A DNA stretch of 64,000 bases from Phyllobacterium trifolii (GCF_014192095.1 NZ_JACHXN010000012.1:62001-126000); one strand, 5' to 3'. Shown: positions 1-8,129, counted from the first letter of the stretch. The notes: generated from the letters alone by a model not told the origin. Numbers and translations are program-made.

Positions 1-163
1 TATCGTGGAAAATCTCTTCGGTGATGCCAAAGCCGCCGGCCGCATTTTCACCGTTAACGATTGTAAAGTCGAGTTTCAGATCGGAGATAAGGCCCGGCAA
101 TTGTTCATAAACGGCCGTCCGGCCAGAGCGGCCCACCATATCACCAAGAAAAAGTAATCTCAC
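1..163 (-). CDS. YmdB-like metallophosphoesterase (TIGR00282 family), 5' part only
   Basis: Only the first 54 or so codons are in the window; the gene runs off the left edge. The translation begins with a short hydrophobic strand and LFLGDMVGRSGR, followed by an IVNGENAAGGFG segment. The GD and NGEN motifs carry metal ligands in the TIGR00282/YmdB calcineurin-like phosphoesterases, which hydrolyse cyclic nucleotides in Bacillus. I take the GTG at 163 as start because it gives the family's usual MRLLFLGD opening; another GTG lies at 169. In Rhizobiales this gene is usually found just downstream of the folate cyclo-ligase gene, as it is here. The substrate in this organism is not known. Confidence 0.85.
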   Translation of the reverse strand, partial: MRLLFLGDMVGRSGRTAVYEQLPGLISDLKLDFTIVNGENAAGGFGITEEIFHD

Positions 164-228
164 GCGCACATCCTGAGTGAGAGCGCCCGTTCCTTCGGGG
201 CTCGTAATTGTTGATTGGCTTTATCGAT

Positions 229-816
229 CTAGCCAAAGCTGCGCAACCCGCTTTCCGTCAGGACGGCCTCCAGCGGCACGTCATGCGGTTCATCAGGCAC
301 GATTTCTACTTGCTGACAGTCAAAAGCCACGCCGATCAACCGCGGATTGACGCCAATCTCCTTTAGTCGCGCGATTGCCCGATCATAATAGCCAGCACCA
401 TAGCCGATACGATGACCGCGTTCATCGAAAGCGGCAAGAGGGACCAGCATGAACGAAGGATCGAGAACCGCCGCATCCTCGGGCGGTCCAGCTGTGCCGA
501 AACCCGTGGCAATCATCGGCGCACCGCGCACGAGTTCGCGAAAAAGAATCGTCTGTTTGTCGATAATGACCGGAAGGCACAACCGCGCACCTTTTTCGCG
601 CATATGAAAAAGCAGGGGGCGTAGATCCACTTCCGACCGGATAGGCCAGAAACCCGAGACGTTGGTCCCCGGATCTACAACAAGGGTCGCGACGCCAGCG
701 TCGGCGATGCGCATTGATGCTTCAATCCGATACTCCGTGGAAAGCGCGTCGCGGCGGGCCAGAGCTTCGAGCCTCAAATTCTTCTTCAGATCTTTGATGG
801 AGGAACGGTGCTTCAA
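229..816 (-). CDS. 5-formyltetrahydrofolate cyclo-ligase
   Basis: This enzyme converts 5-formyl-THF to 5,10-methenyl-THF using ATP and recovers stored folate. The N-terminus has the KKNLRLEALARRDAL helix typical of the family, the middle has LVPLAAFDERGHRIGYGAGYYDR, whose glycine-rich GYGxGYYD motif binds ATP/folate, and the C-terminus ends LEAVLTE. The frame is open back to an ATG at 894, but that lies inside the 6S RNA gene. I therefore prefer the TTG at 816, which gives 195 residues, the usual family length; no strong ribosome binding site is visible, so the start is uncertain. The ssrS-ygfA order is conserved in proteobacteria and suggests co-transcription from the 6S promoter. Confidence 0.88.
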   Translation of the reverse strand: MKHRSSIKDLKKNLRLEALARRDALSTEYRIEASMRIADAGVATLVVDPGTNVSGFWPIRSEVDLRPLLFHMREKGARLCLPVIIDKQTILFRELVRGAPMIATGFGTAGPPEDAAVLDPSFMLVPLAAFDERGHRIGYGAGYYDRAIARLKEIGVNPRLIGVAFDCQQVEIVPDEPHDVPLEAVLTESGLRSFG

Positions 817-834
817 GCGGGTGACTTCATGAGG

Positions 835-985
835 GGCTGGAAGCTGGAGTCCAGCTCGGATGAGCACAAAAAATTCAAAGCGGCGTCCACACAACCGATG
901 GAGAAGTCGATCCCGGGAACCTACAAAGTAGGTGGGTGCCGTGTGAAGAAGCCCACGGGCCTCCTCAGGGACAGCTCCCTAAGGG
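835..985 (-). ncRNA. ssrS: 6S RNA (SsrS)
   Basis: 6S RNA mimics an open promoter and sequesters the housekeeping RNA polymerase. The call rests on position (immediately upstream of the folate cyclo-ligase gene, same strand, as in most proteobacteria) and structure. On the minus strand GGGAGCTG (979-972) can pair with CAGCTTCC (846-839) to form the closing stem. Between them lies an interior with the CCCGGGATCGACTTCTCC block that I recognise from rhizobial 6S RNAs. A purine/pyrimidine-rich central bubble fits the fold. The exact 5' and 3' ends are estimated; the predicted length is about 140-150 nt. Confidence 0.75.
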
Positions 986-1158
986 ATCATTAAGGCCCCG
1001 GGGAATATGTCTCTCCTGTCGAGAAGCGCAGAACGCCAACCCAAATATAGGACGGTTGGTTGGATTGCACCAGTAGGGTTGTCGGCTAATTTCAACCTCT
1101 TGCGCTCATTAAATCGCAACCCTAATCTCGCGCCTGGCAGATCAGGAGACAAATATAG

Positions 1159-1605
1159 ATGAGCGTTCAAATCCGCCCCTTGCAAAAATCCGATGAGGCC
1201 CAGTGGCGCCGGCTTTGGACTGCTTATCTCGCCTTTTACGAGACCACCGTGCCGGAAGAAGTCTACCAAACAACATTCGCGAGGCTGACTTCCGGTGCTA
1301 ATCACGAGTATCGCGGCTTCATCGCCGAGTTTGAAGGCAAATCTGTCGGGCTAACGCACTACCTGTTTCATCGGCACAACTGGAGTATCGAGGATGTCTG
1401 CTATCTTCAGGATCTATACGCCGACCCGGAGGTACGCGGCAAGGGCGTTGGTCGCGCATTGATCGAAGCCGTCCATGCCGAGGCCGCCAAGTCTGGCGCG
1501 CATTCGGTTTATTGGACAACCAACCAGGACAACAAGACAGCACGCCAACTCTACGACAGGATCGCGAAAGTAACACCTTTCATCAAGTATGTGAAAATGG
1601 TTTGA
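1159..1605 (+). CDS. GNAT-family N-acetyltransferase
   Basis: A 148-residue single-domain acetyltransferase that would transfer an acetyl group from acetyl-CoA to an amine. The acetyl-CoA pyrophosphate loop is visible as DPEVRGKGVGRALI at about residues 89-102 (the R/Q-x-x-G-x-G/A motif), preceded by the beta-4 strand VCYLQDLYAD and followed by the beta-5/alpha-4 region SVYWTTNQDNKTARQLYD. A ribosome binding site (AGGAGA) lies about 8 nt upstream of the ATG. It is transcribed away from the 6S RNA gene. The substrate cannot be told from the sequence. Confidence 0.88.
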   Translation: MSVQIRPLQKSDEAQWRRLWTAYLAFYETTVPEEVYQTTFARLTSGANHEYRGFIAEFEGKSVGLTHYLFHRHNWSIEDVCYLQDLYADPEVRGKGVGRALIEAVHAEAAKSGAHSVYWTTNQDNKTARQLYDRIAKVTPFIKYVKMV

Positions 1606-1745
1606 GCCTCCGGCGCGCTCCAATCATACGGCCCGCCGTTGTTTGCCAACCCTGCTATTTCCCGTTCAAGTTGTATTCTTCTGCCAAGATTGTTACCGTC
1701 CCGTCCATTCATCATGCCGTCGACATACGGACCAACAAGGGTTTC

Positions 1746-1771
1746 GGAACTAATCCACCTCAAGTGCATTT
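1746..1771 (+). promoter_or_regulatory. Possible EcfG-type promoter for ku-ligD (weak -10)
   Basis: GGAAC at 1746-1750 is followed after 19 nt by TT at 1770-1771, which fits the minimal RpoE2 pattern GGAAC-N18/19-TT, but the -10 reads ATTT instead of CGTT. It lies 28 nt before the ku start codon. It is supported mainly by analogy with the clearer sites of ku2 and topoisomerase IB next door. Confidence 0.35.
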
Positions 1772-1798
1772 CGCAATACGAGCCATGGGAGTTGAGCG

Positions 1799-2647
1799 TT
1801 GGCGCCAAGAGCAAATTGGAAAGGCTTCCTGAAGGTTGCAGAGCTTTCGTGCCCTGTAGCGCTGTACACCGCTGCCTCGACCTCCGATCGCATCGCTTTT
1901 CACACATTAAACCGTGCGACAGGCCATCGGGTTCAGCGTCAGTTTATCGATTCCGACAGCGGCAAGCCTGTGGAAAAGGAAGATCAGGTCAAGGGCTACG
2001 AGGTTGGCGACAACGATTACATCGTACTCGAGCCCGAAGAGGTTGCTGCTGCCGTTCCGGAGAGCGACAAGACGCTATCAGTCGAAGCATTCGTCGCCAC
2101 GGACGATGTGGACGATATATATTTCGACAAACCATATTATCTCGCACCTAGTGACAAGCACGGCCAGGAAGCCTTTGCCCTCATCTGTGAGGGCATGAAA
2201 GACAAGAAGGTGGCGGCGCTTGCCCAAACGGTGCTTTTCCGCCGCGCTCGCACGCTTTTAATCCGCGCAGTAGGCGGTGGACTGGTCGCCAACACGTTGC
2301 ACTTCGATTACGAGATCCGCTCAGCCAAGGATGCGTTTAGCGATATCCCTGAGATGAAGATCACCGGCGAGATGTTGGACCTTGCCAAGCATATTATCGG
2401 AACGAAACGCGGCAGCTTTGACCCCTCCGAGTATAAGGACCGATACGAGGCCGCTCTTGCCGAACTGGTCCGGGCGAAACTCGAAGGCAAGCCGATCCCC
2501 AAGAAGCAACCCGCCAAGTCCGAGAAGGTCGTCGACCTTATGGAGGCACTGCGGCAAAGCGCGGGTGCAGGCAAGAAAGAGGCGAAACCCAAAAAGACGC
2601 AAGCCCGCAAACCCAAGGCGGAACCCGCACGGAGGAAGGCGAGCTGA
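1799..2647 (+). CDS. ku: Ku DNA end-binding protein (first copy)
   Basis: Bacterial Ku forms a homodimeric ring on double-strand break ends and recruits LigD for non-homologous end joining. The 282-residue protein begins with the family signature MAPRANWKGFLKV and has the core beta-barrel/bridge region through about residue 225. A conserved VVDLMEALRQS element (about 240-250) and a Lys/Arg-rich tail follow. The start is a TTG with GGGAG 7 nt upstream. The stop is 3 nt before the ligD ATG, so the two are almost certainly one operon. A second ku lies convergently beyond ligD. Established work in Sinorhizobium shows several Ku paralogues with different conditions of use. Confidence 0.95.
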   Translation: MAPRANWKGFLKVAELSCPVALYTAASTSDRIAFHTLNRATGHRVQRQFIDSDSGKPVEKEDQVKGYEVGDNDYIVLEPEEVAAAVPESDKTLSVEAFVATDDVDDIYFDKPYYLAPSDKHGQEAFALICEGMKDKKVAALAQTVLFRRARTLLIRAVGGGLVANTLHFDYEIRSAKDAFSDIPEMKITGEMLDLAKHIIGTKRGSFDPSEYKDRYEAALAELVRAKLEGKPIPKKQPAKSEKVVDLMEALRQSAGAGKKEAKPKKTQARKPKAEPARRKAS

Positions 2648-2650
2648 TTT

Positions 2651-5209
2651 ATGGTTGCGCTTGAAACATACCGGAAAAAACGCGATTTCAAGACAACATC
2701 AGAGCCAAAGGGACGCAAGTCGCGCAAGGCCGGTAATAGTTTCGTCATCCAAAAGCACGATGCAACGCGACTTCATTACGATTTACGCCTTGAAATGGAT
2801 GGCGTTTTGAAGAGTTGGGCCGTTACGCGCGGCCCAAGCCTGGTACCGAGTGAGAAGCGGCTTGCGGTACACGTGGAAGACCATCCTTTGGAGTATGGAG
2901 GCTTCGAGGGCACGATACCCAAGGGCGAGTATGGTGGTGGTACTGTCATCGTCTGGGACCGTGGCACCTGGACCCCGGTCTTTGACCAGAAGTACGGTTA
3001 TGCCAAGGGCCACCTGGAGTTCGAACTTCACGGCGAAAAGCTTTCAGGGTGTTGGCATCTGGTTCGCATGCATGGCAAGCCGCGCGAAAAGCGCGAGAAC
3101 TGGTTGCTCATAAAGGCGGAAGATGATGCAGCGCGTACTGAAAGCGATCCTGATATCCTTGAAGAGCGCCCTGAATCCGTAAAGACCGGGCGAGAAATCG
3201 CCGATGTCGCTGGTGAAGACCCCGGCTGGTCCTCAAAGACCGGCAAGATCGATAAAAAAAAGACTGCCAATGGCAAAGCCGCCGCCAAAGCTGTCAAAGC
3301 ACGATCTTCTGACACCCAAGCGGCGAATGTTCCCGATCCCTCAAAAATCGACGGAGCCAGGAAGGCACCCCTTCCCTCTTTTGTCGAGCCAACGCTGGCG
3401 ACACTTGCGCCAAAGCCGCCTTCGGGCGAGCGCTGGATTCACGAGATAAAGTTTGACGGCTATCGATTGCAGGTGCGCATCGAGGCAGGCCGGGTCAAGC
3501 TGTTCACTCGCAACGGCCTCGACTGGACGAAGAGGTTCGGCAAAGAAATCGTCAGCGCATTTCAGAGTTTGCCTGTTGGCACCGCTCTGATCGATGGTGA
3601 ACTCGTGGTCGAAACAGCTGGAGGTGCCTCCAATTTTTCCGCCCTGCAAGCCGATCTCAGCGACAACCGGACGGATCGTTTCGTCTTCTACGTTTTCGAC
3701 CTCCTCTATCTTGACGGCTTTAACCTGCAAGATTTGCCCTTGGTCGAGCGCAAGGCCATGCTGGAAAAACTGACCGCCGATGCGCCCGGATTGATCCGCT
3801 ATAGTGGACATTTCGAAGAAAACGGGCCGCTTATTCTCGATCACGCCTGCAGGCTCAGCCTCGAAGGTATCGTGTCTAAGCTTCGCGACGCGCCATACCG
3901 CTCCGGCCGCGTCAAGGATTGGATCAAGGCAAAATGCTCACAACGGCAGGAATTCGTCATCGGGGGCTACGTCCCATCCACGACATCGCGCAGGGCGATC
4001 GGTTCGCTCGTTATGGGCGTTTACAACGGCAAGAAACTTGAACACGTTGGCCGCGTCGGAACAGGGTACAGCGCTTCGGTGGCGGAAGATTTGTTTCGCA
4101 GGCTCGAACGCATTCGCGCGCCGGAGAGCCCCTTTGCCGAACGGCTGAGCGCCGATGCGGCACGGCTGGTGCGCTATGTGAAACCGCAACTTGTCGCTGA
4201 GGTGGAATTCCGCGCCTGGACGGCAGATAACAATCTGCGTCATGCAGCGTTCCGCGGCCTGCGAGAGGACAAACATCCAAGCGAAGTCGTGCGCGAGACG
4301 CCAAAGGCAAAGGCATCGCCACAACAGGAGAGGCCCACAGTGAAACTTACCCATCCCGACCGCATCTATTGGCCCGAAGAAGGCGTCACCAAGCAAGGTC
4401 TGGCGGACTACTATACCGAGGTCTGGAAGTATATTGCTCCCTTCATCGTTGCGCGGCCCTTGGCGTTGCTCCGGGGTCCGGAAGGCATTGCTGGCCAAAC
4501 CTTTTTTCAGAAGCATGCGTGGAAGGGCCTCAATTCGAATATCGCCCTGGTCACCGATCCAAAAGACAAAGACGACGAACCGCTGATCAGTATCAATGAT
4601 CTTGATGGGCTTATCGGTCTGGTGCAGTCGGCGGTGCTGGAAATTCACCCCTGGGGTTCGACGATTGCAGATTGGGAACGCCCGGACATCATCATCATGG
4701 ATCTCGATCCGGGTGAGAATGTACCTTGGGAGCAGGTCATAGCAGGCGCATTTGAAACCCGGGAACGACTTGAACAGGCAGGTCTAGCCGCCTTCGTCAA
4801 GACGTCCGGGGGCAAGGGTCTCCACGTGGTGGCCCCGGTCAAACCCAAAGCTACCTGGCCGGAAGTCAAGGCTTTCACCAAAGCACTCGCCGATTCCATG
4901 GCGTCCGACAGTCCTGACTCCTATGTCTCGACGATCACCAAGTCGAAACGCACGGGCAAGATTCTCATCGATTATCTGCGCAACCAGCGCGGTATGACAG
5001 CAGTGGCGCCCTACTCTACCCGGGCGCGTCCAGGCGCCGCCGTTTCAATGCCACTCGAATGGGATGAACTTACTCCGGGTATCGGCCCGGCCTATTTCAC
5101 GGTTTTGAACACGGCGACTCGTCTTGCCGCGATAAAACGCGATCCCTGGACCGATTTTCGCGCAGCAGCCGCTCCCATTGAAAAGCCCAAGACAAAAAGG
5201 AACAGTTAG
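2651..5209 (+). CDS. ligD: LigD: multifunctional ATP-dependent NHEJ DNA ligase
   Basis: An 852-residue end-joining enzyme with three domains in the order phosphoesterase, ligase, polymerase. Residues about 1-170 form the 3'-phosphoesterase domain (HDATRLHYDLRLE, EDHPLEYGGFEGTIPKGEYG). A low-complexity Lys/Ala linker spans about 200-235. Residues about 240-540 form the ATP-dependent ligase with the nucleotidyl-lysine motif EIKFDGYR (K267) and the OB-fold region GGYVPS...GRVGTGYS. Residues about 560-840 form the primase/polymerase with the metal-binding IIMDLDPG pair D684 and D686 and the FVKTSGGKGLHV motif. All three active sites look intact. The gene follows ku by 3 nt. Its stop overlaps the stop of the opposing ku2, leaving no room for a terminator between them. 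Confidence 0.96.
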   Translation: MVALETYRKKRDFKTTSEPKGRKSRKAGNSFVIQKHDATRLHYDLRLEMDGVLKSWAVTRGPSLVPSEKRLAVHVEDHPLEYGGFEGTIPKGEYGGGTVIVWDRGTWTPVFDQKYGYAKGHLEFELHGEKLSGCWHLVRMHGKPREKRENWLLIKAEDDAARTESDPDILEERPESVKTGREIADVAGEDPGWSSKTGKIDKKKTANGKAAAKAVKARSSDTQAANVPDPSKIDGARKAPLPSFVEPTLATLAPKPPSGERWIHEIKFDGYRLQVRIEAGRVKLFTRNGLDWTKRFGKEIVSAFQSLPVGTALIDGELVVETAGGASNFSALQADLSDNRTDRFVFYVFDLLYLDGFNLQDLPLVERKAMLEKLTADAPGLIRYSGHFEENGPLILDHACRLSLEGIVSKLRDAPYRSGRVKDWIKAKCSQRQEFVIGGYVPSTTSRRAIGSLVMGVYNGKKLEHVGRVGTGYSASVAEDLFRRLERIRAPESPFAERLSADAARLVRYVKPQLVAEVEFRAWTADNNLRHAAFRGLREDKHPSEVVRETPKAKASPQQERPTVKLTHPDRIYWPEEGVTKQGLADYYTEVWKYIAPFIVARPLALLRGPEGIAGQTFFQKHAWKGLNSNIALVTDPKDKDDEPLISINDLDGLIGLVQSAVLEIHPWGSTIADWERPDIIIMDLDPGENVPWEQVIAGAFETRERLEQAGLAAFVKTSGGKGLHVVAPVKPKATWPEVKAFTKALADSMASDSPDSYVSTITKSKRTGKILIDYLRNQRGMTAVAPYSTRARPGAAVSMPLEWDELTPGIGPAYFTVLNTATRLAAIKRDPWTDFRAAAAPIEKPKTKRNS

Positions 5210-6012
5210 CGTTTTTTCGATTTGCTTTCGCTGGCGATACTTTTCTTTAAAGCATCCATGATGTTGACGACATTGCTTGGAGGCTCCGAGGTGCTTTCCT
5301 TTGCCTTTGCCGGACGCTTCTTGCCCTTCTTCTTCGCCGCAATAATCTCCAGCAGGCGATCTTGAACCGGATCATCAACCATTTTGGGATCCCAAGGCTT
5401 CATCCGCTCATCGATCAGCGTCTTCACTAACGGCATGAGATTGCTGTCAACCTTGTCATTTTTGATATCCCCGAAGTACGCATCGCGATCACGCACCTCA
5501 TCGCCATACCGCAATGTCCATAAGACAATGCCGCGCCCTCGCGGTTCCAGCATTACCGCGCGCTCCCGCCTGTACATAACCAGCCGCGAAATCCCGACCT
5601 GGCCGGTTGCATCCATCGCATCACGGATGACCGAAAAAGCTTCCTCACCGACCGGATCGTCCGGCGTCAGATAGTGTGGCTTGTCGTACCAGACCCAATC
5701 AATACTATCGCGCGGCACAAACATCGAAATATCGATCGTTCGCGTGCTCTCAAGCCCCACCGCCTCGATCTCGTCATCCTCGAGCATGACATATTCGTCT
5801 TCGCTACGCTGATAGCCTTTGACCTCGTCGTCCTCATCCACCGGCTTGCCGCTTACGGAATCGACATATTGGCTGACAACGCGGTTGCCGGTTTTCCGGT
5901 TAAGTGTGTGAAACTTGACCTTTTCATTGTCCGTCGTTGCGGGCACCATCGCCACCGGGCAGGTGACGAGCGAAAGCTTCAAATAACCTTTCCAGAATGA
6001 ACGCGGTGCCAT
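5206..6012 (-). CDS. ku: Ku DNA end-binding protein (second copy)
   Basis: A 268-residue Ku paralogue starting MAPRSFWKGYLKLSL. The frame is open upstream to 6081, but a strong GGGGGAG ribosome site sits 8 nt before the ATG at 6012 and the family N-terminus begins there. The core Ku fold is complete. The C-terminal part carries KKKGKKRP, then a VVNIMDALKKS element matching VVDLMEALRQS of the first Ku, and a short basic tail. It is convergent with ligD, overlapping stop to stop. An EcfG-type promoter lies directly upstream (6043-6067), so stress induction is likely. Two Ku proteins could form heterodimers or serve different growth states; the sequence does not decide this. Confidence 0.95.
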   Translation of the reverse strand: MAPRSFWKGYLKLSLVTCPVAMVPATTDNEKVKFHTLNRKTGNRVVSQYVDSVSGKPVDEDDEVKGYQRSEDEYVMLEDDEIEAVGLESTRTIDISMFVPRDSIDWVWYDKPHYLTPDDPVGEEAFSVIRDAMDATGQVGISRLVMYRRERAVMLEPRGRGIVLWTLRYGDEVRDRDAYFGDIKNDKVDSNLMPLVKTLIDERMKPWDPKMVDDPVQDRLLEIIAAKKKGKKRPAKAKESTSEPPSNVVNIMDALKKSIASESKSKKR

Positions 6013-6042
6013 GACTCTTGCTCCCCCGATATGTCCGTCAAA

Positions 6043-6067
6043 AACGGGCTGATAGAGAATTCGTTCC
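6043..6067 (-). promoter_or_regulatory. EcfG/RpoE2-type general-stress promoter of ku2
   Basis: On the minus strand GGAAC (6067-6063) is followed by 16 nt and CGTT (6046-6043), a full match to the alphaproteobacterial EcfG consensus. The -10 lies about 30 nt upstream of the ku2 ATG, leaving a normal short leader with the GGGGGAG ribosome site. Confidence 0.75.
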
Positions 6068-6087
6068 ATAGAATCAATCATGTAGCG

Positions 6088-6387
6088 CTACGGTAGTTTG
6101 GAGGCAAGGACATCGGCCTTGTTGATCTGCGGCGGACTGGCGAAAAGCTCATCTGCTCGCGCGATCAGCGCGGCAGCAACTTTCCCCGCAAGATGTGCGT
6201 TGCGACCGCCCTCGTCAGCAAATGCGTCAAAGATTGCAAAGGAACTTTTACCGAGACGTATCGCGAACCATGCGATGGTTCCGGATTCCTCATTTACCAG
6301 CGGTAAAGCCGACTGGAGAAACGCCGCGACGTCTTCCTCTTTTCCGGCTTTTGCTTCGAGGGGCACGTAAAGAGCAAATTTGGTCAT
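6088..6387 (-). CDS. Antibiotic-biosynthesis-monooxygenase (ABM) domain protein
   Basis: A 99-residue protein of the dimeric alpha-beta-barrel (ABM/YgiN-like) fold. It opens with a beta strand TKFALYVPLEAKAGKEEDV and has the typical GTIAWFAIRLGKSSFAIFDAFADEGGRNAH segment. Members include quinol monooxygenases and many proteins of unknown role. The ATG has AAGGAA upstream. It is divergent from topoisomerase IB and lies upstream of, and in the same direction as, ku2, but ku2 has its own promoter in the 21-75 nt after this gene's stop. No catalytic assignment is possible. Confidence 0.75.
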   Translation of the reverse strand: MTKFALYVPLEAKAGKEEDVAAFLQSALPLVNEESGTIAWFAIRLGKSSFAIFDAFADEGGRNAHLAGKVAAALIARADELFASPPQINKADVLASKLP

Positions 6388-6451
6388 GGTGGTTCCTTAT
6401 CGAACTGGAACAGGATTTGCGTGGCAAGCTTGCACCTTTTTTGCGTCGCAG

Positions 6452-6477
6452 GGAACTGTCCCGTCGCGACAAACGTT
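6452..6477 (+). promoter_or_regulatory. EcfG/RpoE2-type general-stress promoter of topoisomerase IB
   Basis: GGAAC at 6452-6456 is followed by 17 nt and CGTT at 6474-6477, a full consensus match, ending 27 nt before the ATG of the topoisomerase gene. Confidence 0.75.
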
Positions 6478-6504
6478 CCTCAACCGCAACAACAGGGTGA
6501 AGAA

Positions 6505-7515
6505 ATGCAGCCGGACTATGCGTATTATGCTGAAATAGTTGGGCTTAAGCTGGTCGATCCGGAGACATTCGCCTTAAAGCGTGAGCCATTTGGAGACACA
6601 TTCCATTACGTCCGCACCAATGGACGTCCAGTCTCAAAAAAGCACATCGAGCGCATCACTGCTCTGGTAATTCCTCCTGCGTGGACCGAGGTTTGTTGCT
6701 GCGATGAATGCGACGGCCATATTCAGGCTGTAGGCTTGGACACGCTTGGACGGCGACAATATATCTACCACCCGAAGTGGGAGGACGTGCGCAACAGCAT
6801 CAAAACGCACAGGCTGCTTGCCTTTGGCAAGGCGCTTCCACGTATCCGCAAGCGCATTCTGCGTGATATGCAGCGTCCGCCCACATCAAGTCGCCCGCTT
6901 GTCGCGCTCGCAGTGAAACTGATCGATCAGAAGGCTTTCCGGGCCGGGCATGAAAAATATGCCAAGGATGGTGGTCGAGGCATCGCCTCACTCAAAAACA
7001 GCGATCTCAAGATCAACGGCAATATCGCGAACTTCGTCTTTGCCGGTAAATCGAAAAAGAAGAACGAAATAGCGATCAGCGACCGCGCCGCCGTCCGGCG
7101 CTTAAAGGCCCTGAAACGGCGGGGAAGGCTATTCCAATACAAGGACAAGCAGTGCTGGCGCAGCCTGCACGCAGGAGAACTGAACCAATATCTGCAAGAA
7201 ATCTCCGGCTCAAAAGTCAGCGCCAAGGATTTCAGGACTTTTCATGGATCTGCCCGCGCACTCGAATTCCTGGCGCGGAACGATGCCAACACCGATTCCG
7301 CCCGGAAGCGGGCTCTTGCTGCGGCCATGCGCAATGTTAGCGAATTCCTGCGCAATACACCCGCGGTTACACGATCGAGTTATGTTCATCCCCTTGTGAC
7401 CGAATGTTTCAATGCCGGCCAACTCAATAGTTCGCTTCTGCGTGCACCCCATCGGAAAGGTCTTACGGGCCCTGAAACCGGGCTGATGAGGCTCCTTGAG
7501 CAGGCAACTGAATGA
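6505..7515 (+). CDS. DNA topoisomerase IB (poxvirus/eukaryote type)
   Basis: A 336-residue type IB topoisomerase, which relaxes positive and negative supercoils through a 3'-phosphotyrosine intermediate without ATP. The N-terminal domain has LKREPFGDTFHYVRTNGRPV and VIPPAWTEV. The catalytic domain shows the KAFRAGHEKYAKDGG block, DFRTFHGSARALEFL and the active tyrosine in SSYVHP (Y293). The upstream frame is open to 6421, but the ATG at 6505 gives the usual N-terminus and follows an EcfG promoter. An odd feature is a run of cysteines, EVCCCDECDGH, at about residues 62-72; Cys-rich stretches are not typical at this place. Bacterial TopIB genes are often stress-induced and linked to LigD/Ku in soil bacteria. 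Confidence 0.93.
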   Translation: MQPDYAYYAEIVGLKLVDPETFALKREPFGDTFHYVRTNGRPVSKKHIERITALVIPPAWTEVCCCDECDGHIQAVGLDTLGRRQYIYHPKWEDVRNSIKTHRLLAFGKALPRIRKRILRDMQRPPTSSRPLVALAVKLIDQKAFRAGHEKYAKDGGRGIASLKNSDLKINGNIANFVFAGKSKKKNEIAISDRAAVRRLKALKRRGRLFQYKDKQCWRSLHAGELNQYLQEISGSKVSAKDFRTFHGSARALEFLARNDANTDSARKRALAAAMRNVSEFLRNTPAVTRSSYVHPLVTECFNAGQLNSSLLRAPHRKGLTGPETGLMRLLEQATE

Positions 7516-7762
7516 ACCAGGAGGGCGGTCCATTCAACGCCATCCCCAATTTTTATTATCCGCGCATAACCCGCTTGCTAAATTTGCCCATCGGAGCCGT
7601 CATTTTGCAGTGCGGTAAGTGGTGCATTCGACAAGTGAATCCAATTCAATTTGCGGCAGGACGGAAAATGCGCTTAGCTTTTTTCTGTGCTGCCGCAACA
7701 ATTACGCGGAATGGCGGCCCGCAAATTGAGATGTGTTCTCGCTGAACAGATGGGAGCGTGTC

Positions 7763-8062
7763 ATGACATTCACAGATGGAGATCGACGGATATTCGCGAC
7801 TACGGATTGGGAAATCATGCAGCGGGCTCACAATAGAGCATCGCAGCTATTGGATCGGTGTCCAAGGACACATGAGCGCTGTAACGATCTGGCTCGCGTC
7901 ATCATGGCTATCTATGAAAGCGGTGTTCGTGATGAGGACGAGCTGGCGGCTATGGCAGCAAATCGTGAACTCAACTTCATGGCGGGACGCGGGCATTTTC
8001 AAAAACCGTTTCCGTTCAAAAATGCGGCTGCGTCGACGCATCAATCCATGACCGAACACTAG
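7763..8062 (+). CDS. Conserved hypothetical protein
   Basis: A 99-residue soluble protein beginning MTFTDGDRRIFATTDWEIM. It has a helical core with RAHNRASQLLDRCPRTHERCNDLARVIMAIYESGVRDEDELAAMAANRE. The ATG is chosen because GGGAG precedes it by 6 nt; an upstream in-frame ATG at 7733 has none. I do not recognise a family, but the charged helix pattern and good ribosome site argue for a real gene. The preceding 247 nt after topoisomerase IB contain only a 77-codon frame that I do not believe. The next gene is convergent. Confidence 0.65.
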   Translation: MTFTDGDRRIFATTDWEIMQRAHNRASQLLDRCPRTHERCNDLARVIMAIYESGVRDEDELAAMAANRELNFMAGRGHFQKPFPFKNAAASTHQSMTEH

Positions 8063-8129
8063 CGCGACAGAGCGAGAAGCCGAACCGCAATACGGCTTCT
8101 CGTGAAGTCCTTGAGCAAGGCGATCAATT

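Noticed and set aside
6407-6431. A second GGAAC box upstream of topoisomerase IB as another EcfG promoter
   Set aside because: The -10 position reads CTTG instead of CGTT, and the better site at 6452-6477 is closer to the start codon.
7512-7745. 77-codon frame starting ATGA on the topoisomerase IB stop
   Set aside because: Although the start overlaps the upstream stop, the product has no family resemblance or consistent composition. The following gene has its own good ribosome site; I consider the overlap fortuitous.
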